Source: Candidatus Uabimicrobium amorphum
Lineage (GTDB): Bacteria; Planctomycetota; Uabimicrobiia; Uabimicrobiales; Uabimicrobiaceae
Direction: 5' to 3'
DNA length: 64,000 nucleotides
Assembly (NCBI RefSeq): GCF_009002475.1
Contig: NZ_AP019860.1
Location: 6,958,501-7,022,500 of the forward strand
Shown here: in pieces, positions 53,390 to 61,658 of the stretch
Position numbering within the stretch: position 1 is the stretch's first letter
Layout of the letters: every line of letters begins with the position of its first letter
Made by a program: the position numbers and the translations under genes
The notes under the pieces: model-generated
Seen by the model: only the letters and a program-made list of their open reading frames with translations
Told to the model about the DNA's origin: nothing
Databases searched by the model: none

Positions 53390-54271
53390 TTAGTACTCAT
53401 CATCGTCGTCATCGTCATCATCGTCGTCATCATAAGAGTCGTAGTAGCTATCAGAACTACCATCTCCCAAAGAAACGCGCATTTTGGCGCTATCATGTGC
53501 TTCTTTGTCGGTAATATAGGCATTGACCAGGGTTACTTCCTTGGCAGCGTTTTCATCGATACCAGCAACCAAGAACTTGATCAAACGATCAAGGGAACGA
53601 AAACTCAATGAAATTTGATTTTCGTTGCTACTACAAATTCCACGATAGTCCTTCCACAGAGCAATTGCTTTTTTGCAAATTTCCTCTTCGACCGTTGGGT
53701 GGTTTACTTTGACAAAGTCGTAGATTTGCTGATCACTCAATGTCGGAACCTCAATGATATTGAAGTCATCATATAACGCCATAGCGATCCCACTATTGCG
53801 ACGGCACTGTACACTAATCGAGTTACTGGTGGCGATGAGACAAAAATCCTGCGGAATGGGCGTTAGTTCTCCGGTATATGGATTTGTTACTTGGCTTTGG
53901 CCACGCAGTGCCAAAATACTCGCCAGCGTCTCAAGGGGAATCAAATGGATTTCTTCTATAATGAGAAAAACATTGCGCTCCAGTGCCATCGCCAGAGGAC
54001 CTTTGCAAAAAATAGTTTTTTCGCCATCGAGATTCCATGTTCCCCACAAATGAGAAACTTCCGTTTCTGGTGTACCCCACACCACCTCAAAATCACCACT
54101 ATACGCTCGGGCCATATCCTGGGCGCATGTGGTTTTTCCACATCCCGGAGGACCAACGAGAAGTAGGTGAGGATGGGTTTCGATACATGCTTGTGCGAGT
54201 TTGTGCCACGGAAGAGTTGCGCGGTGGTTTTCACAGCGGTATACATTCATATCAACGTTTTTTGTTAGCAT
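53390..54271 (-). CDS. MoxR-like AAA+ ATPase with acidic tail
   Basis: A 293-residue AAA+ protein with AAAAAGGAG upstream. Walker A is VGPPGCGKT, Walker B VFLIIEEIHLI, and the sensor-1 segment CLIATSNS; EE replaces the usual DE in Walker B, yet the catalytic Glu is kept. It ends in SYYDSYDD and a run of about 11 Asp, encoded by GAT/GAC repeats. The vWA-like gene follows. MoxR/vWA pairs remodel or assemble protein complexes. It is distinct from the MoxR gene at 12.3-13.3 kb. A GTCGTATTGA motif lies 44 nt upstream. Confidence 0.88.
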   Translation of the reverse strand: MLTKNVDMNVYRCENHRATLPWHKLAQACIETHPHLLLVGPPGCGKTTCAQDMARAYSGDFEVVWGTPETEVSHLWGTWNLDGEKTIFCKGPLAMALERNVFLIIEEIHLIPLETLASILALRGQSQVTNPYTGELTPIPQDFCLIATSNSISVQCRRNSGIAMALYDDFNIIEVPTLSDQQIYDFVKVNHPTVEEEICKKAIALWKDYRGICSSNENQISLSFRSLDRLIKFLVAGIDENAAKEVTLVNAYITDKEAHDSAKMRVSLGDGSSDSYYDSYDDDDDDDDDDDEY

Positions 54272-54315
54272 CGTGTTCTCCTTTTTTACAGTGGGTTAAA
54301 TTTTCTCGTCATTTT

Positions 54316-54325
54316 TCAATACGAC
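54316..54325 (-). promoter_or_regulatory. GTCGTATTGA motif before the second MoxR gene
   Basis: Exact 10-mer, 44 nt before the start at 54271, same orientation. Confidence 0.5.
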
Positions 54326-54451
54326 GCTAAATAGGACTGTTTACCATTTCTTGTAAAAAAAATAAAAATTAAGGGAAAACCTTAGTTTTTATTTGACCAA
54401 CTACTGTTATTTGCACACTTAGGAGATTTTCAGTAACGATGTTAAAAAATG

Positions 54452-54480
54452 TTTTGAGGTGGGCGTGTTTTTTGTATAAT
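54452..54480 (+). promoter_or_regulatory. Sigma-70-like promoter of the tail-fibre-like gene
   Basis: TTTTGA (54452-54457), 17-nt spacer, then TGTATAAT with TATAAT at 54475-54480. The leader up to AAGGAC (54514-54519) recurs without gaps at 57060-57115, 2592 bp further on, in front of the IscB insertion. Confidence 0.6.
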
Positions 54481-54524
54481 TTCAGCACTTAAAATAATTC
54501 AAAAAACGAAATTAAGGACAAAGA

Positions 54525-56903
54525 ATGAAATATTTATGGGTATGTTTTTTCATTATTGCGACTCTCACGGCAGAGGGAATCGTAATCGCAAATCACCAGG
54601 GAATGAATGATCCGTTAATCGAAGGTTTTTTTATTAATAAAGGAGAAAAAGGAGGCGGAGGGAGTAGCACTAGTAAAGCTTTAGATGGTGGATGGTATAT
54701 TGATGATAAAGCGCCATGGCCTCATCTTTTTAGTTACGACAAAGCATTATCAAAAAGAGAAATTGCGGTATTGAGAAATTGTTCGTGGAAAGCAAAAGCA
54801 GTGGTACGTGTTGTAGAAAAAGGTAAGACAGCTTTTGCTGTCGATTTCGTACCATATTTTTTTATTTTAGAGATCGAAAGACAACAGGACAAAATAGCTG
54901 TAAAATTGCTTTCAAAAACTTCTACGCCACTACTGCAAACGACAGTTCAAAAACCCAATAATTACCACACATACGAATTACGTGTTCATGTAAAATCAAA
55001 GCAGATATCTTTATATATAGACAGTGAAAAGAGAGCACAAACAGCTAACTTTCGCGATAACAACAGTAAATGGTATCGAGCTCGTTTTGGTGGGTGTGGA
55101 GGAACATACGATGGTACGGCTATTTTTCGGGAATTTCGTGTCGAAAGTACGCAAGTAGACATGAGTGATGATGGGCGTGTCGTAATTGAAGAAAGCCTAT
55201 CTACTAATTCGATCTGGACACGAGGTAAAGATATCTATTTTCATCCTGATGAAGCAGGACGAATGAATCATGGAATAGGAATATATCACGCTTACAAAGG
55301 TAGAGAGAAAAAATTTGCTGGCGTTGGTATAAATGGACCGGTTGTATATGGCTATTGGGGTGGTATTCTTGGCACCACAAAAGGTGGACAAAAAATCGCT
55401 ATAAAATGGAATGACCAACAGCAAGTTTCTGTATTAGGACATCTGGCTGTTAGCAAAGGTACCTTACATTTAAACGCGAGTGCTCCGAAGTTAAGCTTTG
55501 GCAAAAATAGTGAATATGCGATTGATATTAATAGTGGTAGATTTAGATTAATGTCTCCAAGCAAACATACGTTTATTGATATGTCGGGAGCAGGAACAGA
55601 TCCAAAAGTTCAAATCAATAGTAGTCTACTTGTACGTAATAATGTAACTGTCGAAGGCTTGGTGTGGACAAAAGGACGAGATATTCAATTGCATCCAGAT
55701 AAGGCCGCAGACCATGGAATAGGAATATATCACGCTTACAGCGGTAGAGAGAAAAAATTTGCAGGTGTTGGGATTAATGGGCCAGTTGTTTATGGTTGGT
55801 CTGGAGGTGCCCTTGGTAGTACCGAAAACAAACAACAAAAAATTGCCTTACGCTGGGATAGCAATGGTGATGTGAAAGTCACTGGTCAACTTTCAGCAAA
55901 AAAAATCTCTGGTGCCGAAGATTTAAGTATTGCTAAAGTAAACGCGAATATCATCTCTCTAAACGGTGGTGGAACAATAAAAAGAGTTTTCGACAATGGT
56001 TACTCGTTAGAAATTTCATCTACAAATTTACACGTCAATAATAAAGGAATTTCAACAAAAGGTAGAGATGTTTATTTTGATCATGATTTCACCAATAAAA
56101 GTCATGGTATTGGATTGTATCGAGCTGCATATAATCACAATGGGATAAGTCACGCAGCAAAGACTTTTGCAGGCGAACAGAACATTGATGGCCTTGTTAT
56201 TTATGGAGCACAAGGAGGAGCGCTTGGTAGTACAGGCGGAGGGCAAAAAATAGCTCTTAGATGGGACAGTGCACAAAATGTTTCCGTCAAAGGCAATTTA
56301 ACTACAAATCAAACCTTACATGCCAATCATGTATCAACAAAAAGTGTAAACGTAACCGAAAAATTTGACGCTAAAAGTTTACACATAGACAAAGATGGTT
56401 GGATTGGAATGAACACTGCTCCCGTTAAAGACTTCACGCTTGCAGTGAATGGACGTATTGGAATTGGAGTAACCAAACTAGCCGATGCTGCAACAAAACT
56501 AGCGGTAAAAGGAAAAATCACCGCCGAAGAGGTGCGCATTGTAAAAATGGATAACTGGGCTGATTTTGTATTTGCCGATGACTATAAACTTCTTCCCATT
56601 GACCAACTTGAGCAATCTATTAAACGCAATAGGCATCTACCTGATATTCCATCAGTGAGAGAAGTAAAAGAACAGGGAATTCAATTGGGCGAAATGCAGG
56701 CGAAGTTGTTGCAAAAAATAGAAGAGCTGACTTTGTACACCATCGAGCAAGAAAAGAAAATAAAAAAGCTTGGTGAAGAAAAATCTCGAGTAGAGAGTAG
56801 TTTTTTGCAGCATATCCAACAATTGATAAACGAGAAGACTCAAATGGAAAGCAAGCTACTACAACGTATTGAAAAATTGGAAAACGCCGTCCTCAACAAG
56901 TAA
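54525..56903 (+). CDS. Secreted tail-fibre-like surface protein
   Basis: A 792-residue protein with AAGGAC upstream and a signal peptide (MKYLWVCFFIIATLTA). A concanavalin/LamG-like domain covers about 60-215. Three related segments follow (TRGKDIYFHPDEAG, HGIGIYHAYKGREKKFAGVG, GPVVYGYWGGILG...GGQKIAIKWN), as in beta-helical tail-fibre proteins. The C-terminus has GRIGIGVT, then DFVFADDYKLLPIDQLEQSI, RHLPDIPS and LGEMQAKLLQKIEELT with a coiled coil. That C-terminal pattern is shared by fibre-like surface proteins of Bacteroidetes and others. It is probably an extracellular trimeric fibre; no phage genes surround it. A strong terminator follows. Confidence 0.82.
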   Translation: MKYLWVCFFIIATLTAEGIVIANHQGMNDPLIEGFFINKGEKGGGGSSTSKALDGGWYIDDKAPWPHLFSYDKALSKREIAVLRNCSWKAKAVVRVVEKGKTAFAVDFVPYFFILEIERQQDKIAVKLLSKTSTPLLQTTVQKPNNYHTYELRVHVKSKQISLYIDSEKRAQTANFRDNNSKWYRARFGGCGGTYDGTAIFREFRVESTQVDMSDDGRVVIEESLSTNSIWTRGKDIYFHPDEAGRMNHGIGIYHAYKGREKKFAGVGINGPVVYGYWGGILGTTKGGQKIAIKWNDQQQVSVLGHLAVSKGTLHLNASAPKLSFGKNSEYAIDINSGRFRLMSPSKHTFIDMSGAGTDPKVQINSSLLVRNNVTVEGLVWTKGRDIQLHPDKAADHGIGIYHAYSGREKKFAGVGINGPVVYGWSGGALGSTENKQQKIALRWDSNGDVKVTGQLSAKKISGAEDLSIAKVNANIISLNGGGTIKRVFDNGYSLEISSTNLHVNNKGISTKGRDVYFDHDFTNKSHGIGLYRAAYNHNGISHAAKTFAGEQNIDGLVIYGAQGGALGSTGGGQKIALRWDSAQNVSVKGNLTTNQTLHANHVSTKSVNVTEKFDAKSLHIDKDGWIGMNTAPVKDFTLAVNGRIGIGVTKLADAATKLAVKGKITAEEVRIVKMDNWADFVFADDYKLLPIDQLEQSIKRNRHLPDIPSVREVKEQGIQLGEMQAKLLQKIEELTLYTIEQEKKIKKLGEEKSRVESSFLQHIQQLINEKTQMESKLLQRIEKLENAVLNK

Positions 56904-56940
56904 TACAAAATTGCCAAACTATATATTTGCGATGCAGAGA

Positions 56941-56975
56941 AAGTATTGATGGCAATTTTGCCATCAATACTTTTT
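56941..56975 (+). terminator. Rho-independent terminator
   Basis: AAGTATTGATGGC pairs perfectly with GCCATCAATACTT around a 6-nt loop, then TTTTT. Confidence 0.85.
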
Positions 56976-57042
56976 AGTTACTGATTTTGAAAAAAGTGTA
57001 TTATTTTTTTGGTGATAATTTCCTGATCGTTTGCAACAAAAA

Positions 57043-57116
57043 TTGCTTTCATAAGAATGCTTTTTGTATAATCTCACGAGTTGAAATAGTTTAAAAAATG
57101 AAATTAAGGACGAAAC
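57043..57116 (+). promoter_or_regulatory. Promoter and 5' leader severed from its gene by the IscB element
   Basis: TTGCTT (57043-57048), 18-nt spacer, TATAAT (57067-57072). The leader to AAGGAC (57106-57111) aligns base for base with that of the tail-fibre-like gene. In the sister the ATG comes 5 nt after AAGGAC; here IscB sequence begins at that point and the ATG lies at 58806. Confidence 0.75.
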
Positions 57117-57411
57117 GTCAACTACCCCCACTTAGTACCTAACGGTACTTGAAGTGGGAGCTTGTAAGCTCAGTTGTTGACCAGCTTATATCAAGTGTAA
57201 CAAACTTGATAAGCGTTAGAAACGAAAATATAGGTACTCTGGGGTGCTTCTCCAGCTCCAGACTCTACGGTTAGTAGTTAAACAGGTGTAGTGGGTTAAG
57301 CCAGTGCTGCTAACATACAAAACCGTTTCATAACATTAGCGAGGAGACCTTTACCGGTTCTAAACCGAGAAACCAAAGTAATTTGGTACTTTACAAAGAA
57401 AGATAGCTTTG
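57117..57411 (+). ncRNA. Omega RNA (HEARO-type guide RNA) of IscB
   Basis: About 295 nt directly before iscB with the expected structure. GTCAAC (57117) pairs with GTTGAC (57176-57181). CCCACTT (57127-57133) pairs with AAGTGGG (57152-57158), closing an AGTACC/GGTACT hairpin. GCTTATATCAAG (57184) pairs with CTTGATAAGC (57205). Further stems follow. In known IscB systems the guide is the sequence just 5' of this scaffold, here about 57101-57116, which is the host leader. Confidence 0.8.
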
Positions 57412-58805
57412 ATGCAAAGAAGAGTGTTTGTACTCAGTAAAAATAGAAAACCTCTAATGCCATGCTCTCCGGCGAGGGCACGACAATTGTTAAAAGAAAG
57501 AAAAGCAAGTGTTTACAGACAAGAACCCTTCACCATCATTCTCCAAAAAAGAACAGATGGAGACTTACAGAAGGTGCAACTCAAGTTTGATCCGGGAAGC
57601 AAAATTACGGGAATGGCTCTTGTCGTATTTTTTCAAAAAGGTACAATCGTTACTTGGGCAGCAGAACTAGAGCATCGCGGCGAAAAAATAGTCGATTTGC
57701 TAAGCAAAAGGCATGCAATTCGCCGTAGTCGTCGCAATCGTAAAACACGATATCGCCCACCAAGATTTTGTAATCGTACAAGAAAAAAAGGAGCACCTTC
57801 TTTAAAATCAAAAGTAGATAACATCTTTCATTGGACGAAAAAACTACTCGTTTATACACCAATTGACAACTTGTGTGTAGAAACAAATCGTTTTGATACC
57901 CAGAAGCTACAAAATCCTGAGATTTCAGGCGTAATGTATCAACAAGGAACACTGTTTGGCTACGAAATTCGCGAATACCTACTTTACAAATGGAATCATC
58001 AATGCGCCTATTGCGATGCAAAAAATCTTGCATTGGAGATAGATCACATTCATCCACGAAGTAAAGGCGGAAGTAATCGTGTATCTAATCTGACCATTAG
58101 TTGTCGTAAGTGCAACGAAAACAAAGGTAATGGTGACATCCACAATTTTCTGAGCAAAGACAACAAAAGATTACAGAAAATTGTGTCTTATAGTAAAAAA
58201 ACACTGCGAGATGCTGCAAGTATCAACACAACACGCTACGTCATCGGCAACCAGTTAAAGAAACTCGGTATAGATGTAGAGTTTGCAAGTGGAGGAAAAA
58301 CAAAAGCAAATCGTCGACACAACGGATTCAGCAAACAACACTGGATTGATGCTGCCTGTGCAGGAGAGAGTGGAGAGAATGTAACTATTTCTGAAGACCT
58401 AATACCTTTGGGTATCCAATCTCAAGGTAGAGGCAGTAGGCAAATGTGTCGCGTGGATCAATTTGGATTCCCTCGTACAACAGCGAAAAGTCAAAAAAGG
58501 GTAAAAGACTTTCAAACCGGTGACATCGTAAAAGCCGTTGTGACAAAAGGTGAGAAAAAGGGTGTTTACATTGGTCGTGTTGCCGTAAGATCTAACGGAT
58601 ATTTCAATATCAAAACGAATAATTCTACAGTACAAGGTATTTCTTATCGTTATTGTCACTTGATACAACAAGTTGATGGATATTTTTATTTCCAGAAAGG
58701 AGATGCGAGATTGAAAAAGGCATCGTGCTCATGCTTCGCGCATTCGCGTCCGAGTGGCGATTCCTCCCCAACTTATAGAAGTCGGGGTATCCTCGCCACA
58801 AATTG
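57117..58805 (+). mobile_element. IscB (IS200/IS605-type OMEGA) element
   Basis: It contains an omega RNA, then iscB, and ends with a subterminal hairpin CCCCAACTTATAGAAGTCGGGG-type (about 58767-58788). No transposase gene is present, so it depends on tnpA elsewhere. Comparison with the sister leader predicts a precise insertion between AAGGACGAAAC and ATGAAATATT without target duplication. The boundaries are inferred. Confidence 0.75.
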
Positions 58806-58806
58806 A
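57412..58806 (+). CDS. iscB: IscB RNA-guided HNH/RuvC nuclease
   Basis: A 464-residue protein. The N-terminus has KNRKPLMPCSPARARQLLK, the PLMP domain. RuvC-I is KFDPGSKITGMAL, followed by the bridge-helix arginine-rich stretch (RRSRRNRKTRYRPPRF). RuvC-II is NLCVETNRFD. The inserted HNH domain has CAYCDAKNLALEIDHIHPRS with CRKCNENKGN as zinc ligands, and RuvC-III is HWIDAACAGES. All catalytic residues seem present, so it should cut both DNA strands under omega RNA guidance. Its stop TGA (58804-58806) overlaps the ATG of the next gene and is completed by host DNA. IscB is the ancestor-like relative of Cas9; 464 residues is usual. Confidence 0.93.
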   Translation: MQRRVFVLSKNRKPLMPCSPARARQLLKERKASVYRQEPFTIILQKRTDGDLQKVQLKFDPGSKITGMALVVFFQKGTIVTWAAELEHRGEKIVDLLSKRHAIRRSRRNRKTRYRPPRFCNRTRKKGAPSLKSKVDNIFHWTKKLLVYTPIDNLCVETNRFDTQKLQNPEISGVMYQQGTLFGYEIREYLLYKWNHQCAYCDAKNLALEIDHIHPRSKGGSNRVSNLTISCRKCNENKGNGDIHNFLSKDNKRLQKIVSYSKKTLRDAASINTTRYVIGNQLKKLGIDVEFASGGKTKANRRHNGFSKQHWIDAACAGESGENVTISEDLIPLGIQSQGRGSRQMCRVDQFGFPRTTAKSQKRVKDFQTGDIVKAVVTKGEKKGVYIGRVAVRSNGYFNIKTNNSTVQGISYRYCHLIQQVDGYFYFQKGDARLKKASCSCFAHSRPSGDSSPTYRSRGILATN

Positions 58807-59984
58807 TGAAATATTTACTATTATTTTTTTCCATGTGCTATTTGTTTTCTCAACTGATTCATTCGCAGATAGACACGGGGGATTGGGAAATTCACCTTGA
58901 TGGACAATACACTTACAAAGCAAAAATAGTGACCACTAGCTCTGGTTTAGAAGCGATCATCTATAGTGGTGACGCTGCCCCTCCAAGCGGAACGTATAAG
59001 GTGACTTCAAACTCTAACCAGGTTTCTATTTTACGCTACTATACTCTTGATCAATTAAAGAAATTTGCTCCTTGGGATGACTACTATCCCACACCACAAG
59101 CCTACGAAAATCTTTTACGTCAAAAACCAATGTTCTTCTTTTCACTGAATGTAATTTCTTCTGGAGAAATGACGGGAAACGCCCAAGATTTTTTCAATAG
59201 TTTTGAGGGGGAAGAAGTAACAGAGTTTTCTAACTACAATCGAGGATGGCGATACTCTACTACCTGGATAAGTGTAAAAAAGAAACAGGCTGAGCAAAAA
59301 AAAGCAGAAGAAAAGAGAAAAGTTGACAACCTGATAAAAAAGTACGAAAAACCTCTTACAACAAAATTTGTTGTAGAAAATGGTTCTGCAAGTGGTGAGT
59401 ACAAAGCAAAGGAATTAGAAGTACGTAATACCATAGTTAAAAGTAACAAGAGTGCAAACTTTCTAGCCGAGAAAGAGATTATTTTAGAGAAAGGTTTCGT
59501 GGCTGAGAAAGGTAGCGATATCGAAATGTTTCTAATGAAGCACTCTATACTGACGCAACGAGCAAAACAGGTGGAACATTGGACTCCTAACACCATAGAA
59601 ACGCTCAAAAAAATAGACCAAGCAATGGCAAAAGACACTGGCCGTACAAGTGTTGCATTTACACTGTTCTACGTACACTTTATCGCCCCATCATTTGGAA
59701 AAAAAGTAGTAAAAGGTGTACTTCCATATGACGAAGCGCACAATACACTTGCTGCAATACTTCAGATAAAAATAACGGAGCAGCAAATTAAGAATGATAT
59801 AAAAAAGAGTAGCCTTCTGTCTCCTGTAGTGCTAGAGCAATTTATTAAAGGATTTGTGGCTCTAAGGCATAATGAAATTCGCAATATAATAGGTGCTCAT
59901 ATTGCTCCTCATTTGAGTAACAAAAAATATACAAGAGCCGTACGCTTTTGGACAACTTTTTTAGATTTGTTACGTCCTAAGTAA
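58806..59984 (+). CDS. Secreted protein of unknown function, leader split by IscB
   Basis: A 392-residue protein. ATG at 58806 overlaps the iscB stop (TGATG). Signal peptide MKYLLLFFSMCYLFSQLIHS. The mature part is not a known family. A charged helix (KKKQAEQKKAEEKRKVDNLI) precedes YKAKELEVRNTIVKSNKSAN, then FLAEKEIILEKGFVAEKGSD, which looks like the IxLxxGFxAxxGSxF strand motif of secreted surface proteins. The C-terminal 150 residues are helical. Its own promoter and AAGGAC site lie 1.7 kb away beyond IscB, so it now depends on readthrough and coupling to iscB translation. Confidence 0.75.
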   Translation: MKYLLLFFSMCYLFSQLIHSQIDTGDWEIHLDGQYTYKAKIVTTSSGLEAIIYSGDAAPPSGTYKVTSNSNQVSILRYYTLDQLKKFAPWDDYYPTPQAYENLLRQKPMFFFSLNVISSGEMTGNAQDFFNSFEGEEVTEFSNYNRGWRYSTTWISVKKKQAEQKKAEEKRKVDNLIKKYEKPLTTKFVVENGSASGEYKAKELEVRNTIVKSNKSANFLAEKEIILEKGFVAEKGSDIEMFLMKHSILTQRAKQVEHWTPNTIETLKKIDQAMAKDTGRTSVAFTLFYVHFIAPSFGKKVVKGVLPYDEAHNTLAAILQIKITEQQIKNDIKKSSLLSPVVLEQFIKGFVALRHNEIRNIIGAHIAPHLSNKKYTRAVRFWTTFLDLLRPK

Positions 59985-60005
59985 CGGACTCTTTCACAAT
60001 GGAAT

Positions 60006-60050
60006 AGCGACAGTAGATAAGATGTTTTCGGCTTTTTATCTACTGCCGCT
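60006..60050 (+). terminator. Hairpin terminator candidate
   Basis: AGCGACAGTAGATA (60006-60019) pairs with TATCTACTGCCGCT (60037-60050) with one mismatch; ATAATTTT follows. Confidence 0.6.
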
Positions 60051-60292
60051 ATAATTTTGATAACAGCTTTTTGACGATACTCGCACGAAATTCACACTTT
60101 GTAACTACTTTGAATCTAGGTGGGCTTAAGAGTTTTCTCCATCATTTTTTCCGCACCTATAAATATTTGTGGTAACTAAATTTCGGCGCCTTCTCCTGTA
60201 GAATTAGCCTCTAATGACCTCGTAGTTTTGAATTGTACGATTACTCTCTTTATAGCGGTAAAAAAAGAAAAGCATTCTTATTTTCTCCATGC

Positions 60293-60302
60293 GTCGTATT
60301 GA
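60293..60302 (+). promoter_or_regulatory. GTCGTATTGA motif before the secreted-protein gene
   Basis: Exact 10-mer, 41 nt before the ATG at 60344, same orientation. Confidence 0.5.
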
Positions 60303-60343
60303 TGATAAACGGAAGTCGTGTAATACATTTCGCAAGGAGATTT

Positions 60344-61174
60344 ATGATGAAGAACAGTATCATTTTTCTATGGTTACTTTTATCGGTAACAGCGCAGCAA
60401 ACAAGTGATGTTACATCACAACACGCAGTTTCAACCATACAGCCACAAAAAACAACGATTTTATCTTCCGAAGAGGATTACGTTGTCACTGGGCCATATA
60501 CACACGACAACTTAGCTATTTTTCTCGTATATAATATGAAAATGGAGCAAAAAAAATTCATCTCACTAAAAAAAGCGGTGGCGAAAAACAAAATCATTGT
60601 TGACAATCGTAATGTAATCAATATGTCTAATGAGCGCGTATATTTACAAAAAGGTGATATCGTATACAGCAACAAGCACGATCTGGTGTTACAAAATAAT
60701 TTTGTAACACCAGCAAACGCACAAAAAATTTCTCTGGCAATGCATAGCGACAAAATACATTTCCGCCAAAACTATGAGCCACGATCCCTACCACAAGCAA
60801 AACCATACATCGTAAAATTGCAAGACATTATTCGCAATAAATCAGAAGTGGTGGGATATGTTTGCGTGATCAATGGTAAAATCCATCGCGGTGATATCTA
60901 CGCAACCTCTGCACTTTTTCACGATGAGTGGCCAAAGCATCTCGCTTTGCGCGTACAGGATGCGATTAAATACAAGAAAAAAACACAAAAAGCGCTCATT
61001 ACTTCACAGCAAGTAGAGAAGTGGTTACAAAAAATCTCTGGAGGTGAGATGAAAGTAACACAATACGGAAAAACAACCATTCTAACCAAAAAAGAGCGCG
61101 GTCATATTGTGCAGGTCACACAGTATGAACAACAAAAAATTCATCAAAAGTTCTTATTCTGCAAAACAGAATAA
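60344..61174 (+). CDS. Secreted protein of unknown function
   Basis: A 276-residue protein; ATGATG at 60344 has AAGGAG 7 nt upstream, so the longer open frame from 60233 is not used. Signal peptide MMKNSIIFLWLLLSVTAQ. The rest is Lys/Gln-rich and unrecognised (KKAVAKNKIIVDNRNVINMS, EVVGYVCVINGKIHRGDIYA, QQVEKWLQKISGGEMK). The segment with GYVCVINGKIHRGDIYAT recalls a family of exported proteins that contain an ING-x-IHxAD-like beta hairpin, but I cannot name it. Confidence 0.7.
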   Translation: MMKNSIIFLWLLLSVTAQQTSDVTSQHAVSTIQPQKTTILSSEEDYVVTGPYTHDNLAIFLVYNMKMEQKKFISLKKAVAKNKIIVDNRNVINMSNERVYLQKGDIVYSNKHDLVLQNNFVTPANAQKISLAMHSDKIHFRQNYEPRSLPQAKPYIVKLQDIIRNKSEVVGYVCVINGKIHRGDIYATSALFHDEWPKHLALRVQDAIKYKKKTQKALITSQQVEKWLQKISGGEMKVTQYGKTTILTKKERGHIVQVTQYEQQKIHQKFLFCKTE

Positions 61175-61658
61175 ATGATATTTCCCGCGTTTATGTAAAT
61201 TGTAAATCAATACAGTTTATGTAAGCGTGAGTCATCTTTTAGCGTAAGTGCGAACTTTGTTAACTGGCAATCTTTTAATTTTTTGCTTTGGCAATAGCTC
61301 TTTCACACCCAAATTTTTTCACAAAAGAACATCTTTAGAATAAAATTTTATTTTATACATAACCTATCTGTCATTCATACAGAATACATAGACAATAATT
61401 CTCACATAGTTTTGCGAAAAAACATAACTGCGAGAAAATGTAAAAGAATACAAACTCATCAAAACTTATTTTAAGTAAAACTTTTATTGTATAGAAATAC
61501 CTATCTCTAACGGATTTGGTGGTCATGTGTGCAAAGAAGATTTCTCTGTGATCTCTGTGGTTTTATACCAATCACCAGAAACGTTAGAATGAGAGAAATA
61601 CTAATGTTTTTACGTTCATTTTGATGGTAACTTTCAAAGTATAAAAGGAAAAAAGACA
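61175..61658. other. Intergenic region with a degenerate MITE-like element
   Basis: AT-rich. The element at 61506-61589 is the only recognisable structure. AAAAGGA near 61645 is the ribosome site of the next gene. Confidence 0.5.
61506..61589. repeat. Short copy of the TCTAACGGATTTGGTGGTC element
   Basis: The left end TCTAACGGATTTGGTGGTC is the same as at 47208. The right end ATCACCAGAAACGTTAGAA is a degenerate inverse. The interior has TTCTCTGTGATCTCTGTGGT, also found at about 33.73 kb. Confidence 0.65.

Larger units (their letters stand above)
59985..60343. other. Intergenic region with terminator and regulatory motif
   Basis: Hairpin at 60006-60050, then AT-rich sequence, the GTCGTATTGA motif (60293) and AAGGAG (60334) before the next gene. 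No other gene. Confidence 0.5.

Noticed and set aside
54525..56903. Prophage tail-fibre gene
   Set aside because: It has a signal peptide and its own promoter and terminator, and no phage structural or lysis genes adjoin it.
57412..58806. Cas9 or TnpB
   Set aside because: Size, PLMP domain, HNH within RuvC, upstream structured RNA and lack of cas genes identify IscB; TnpB lacks HNH and Cas9 is much larger.
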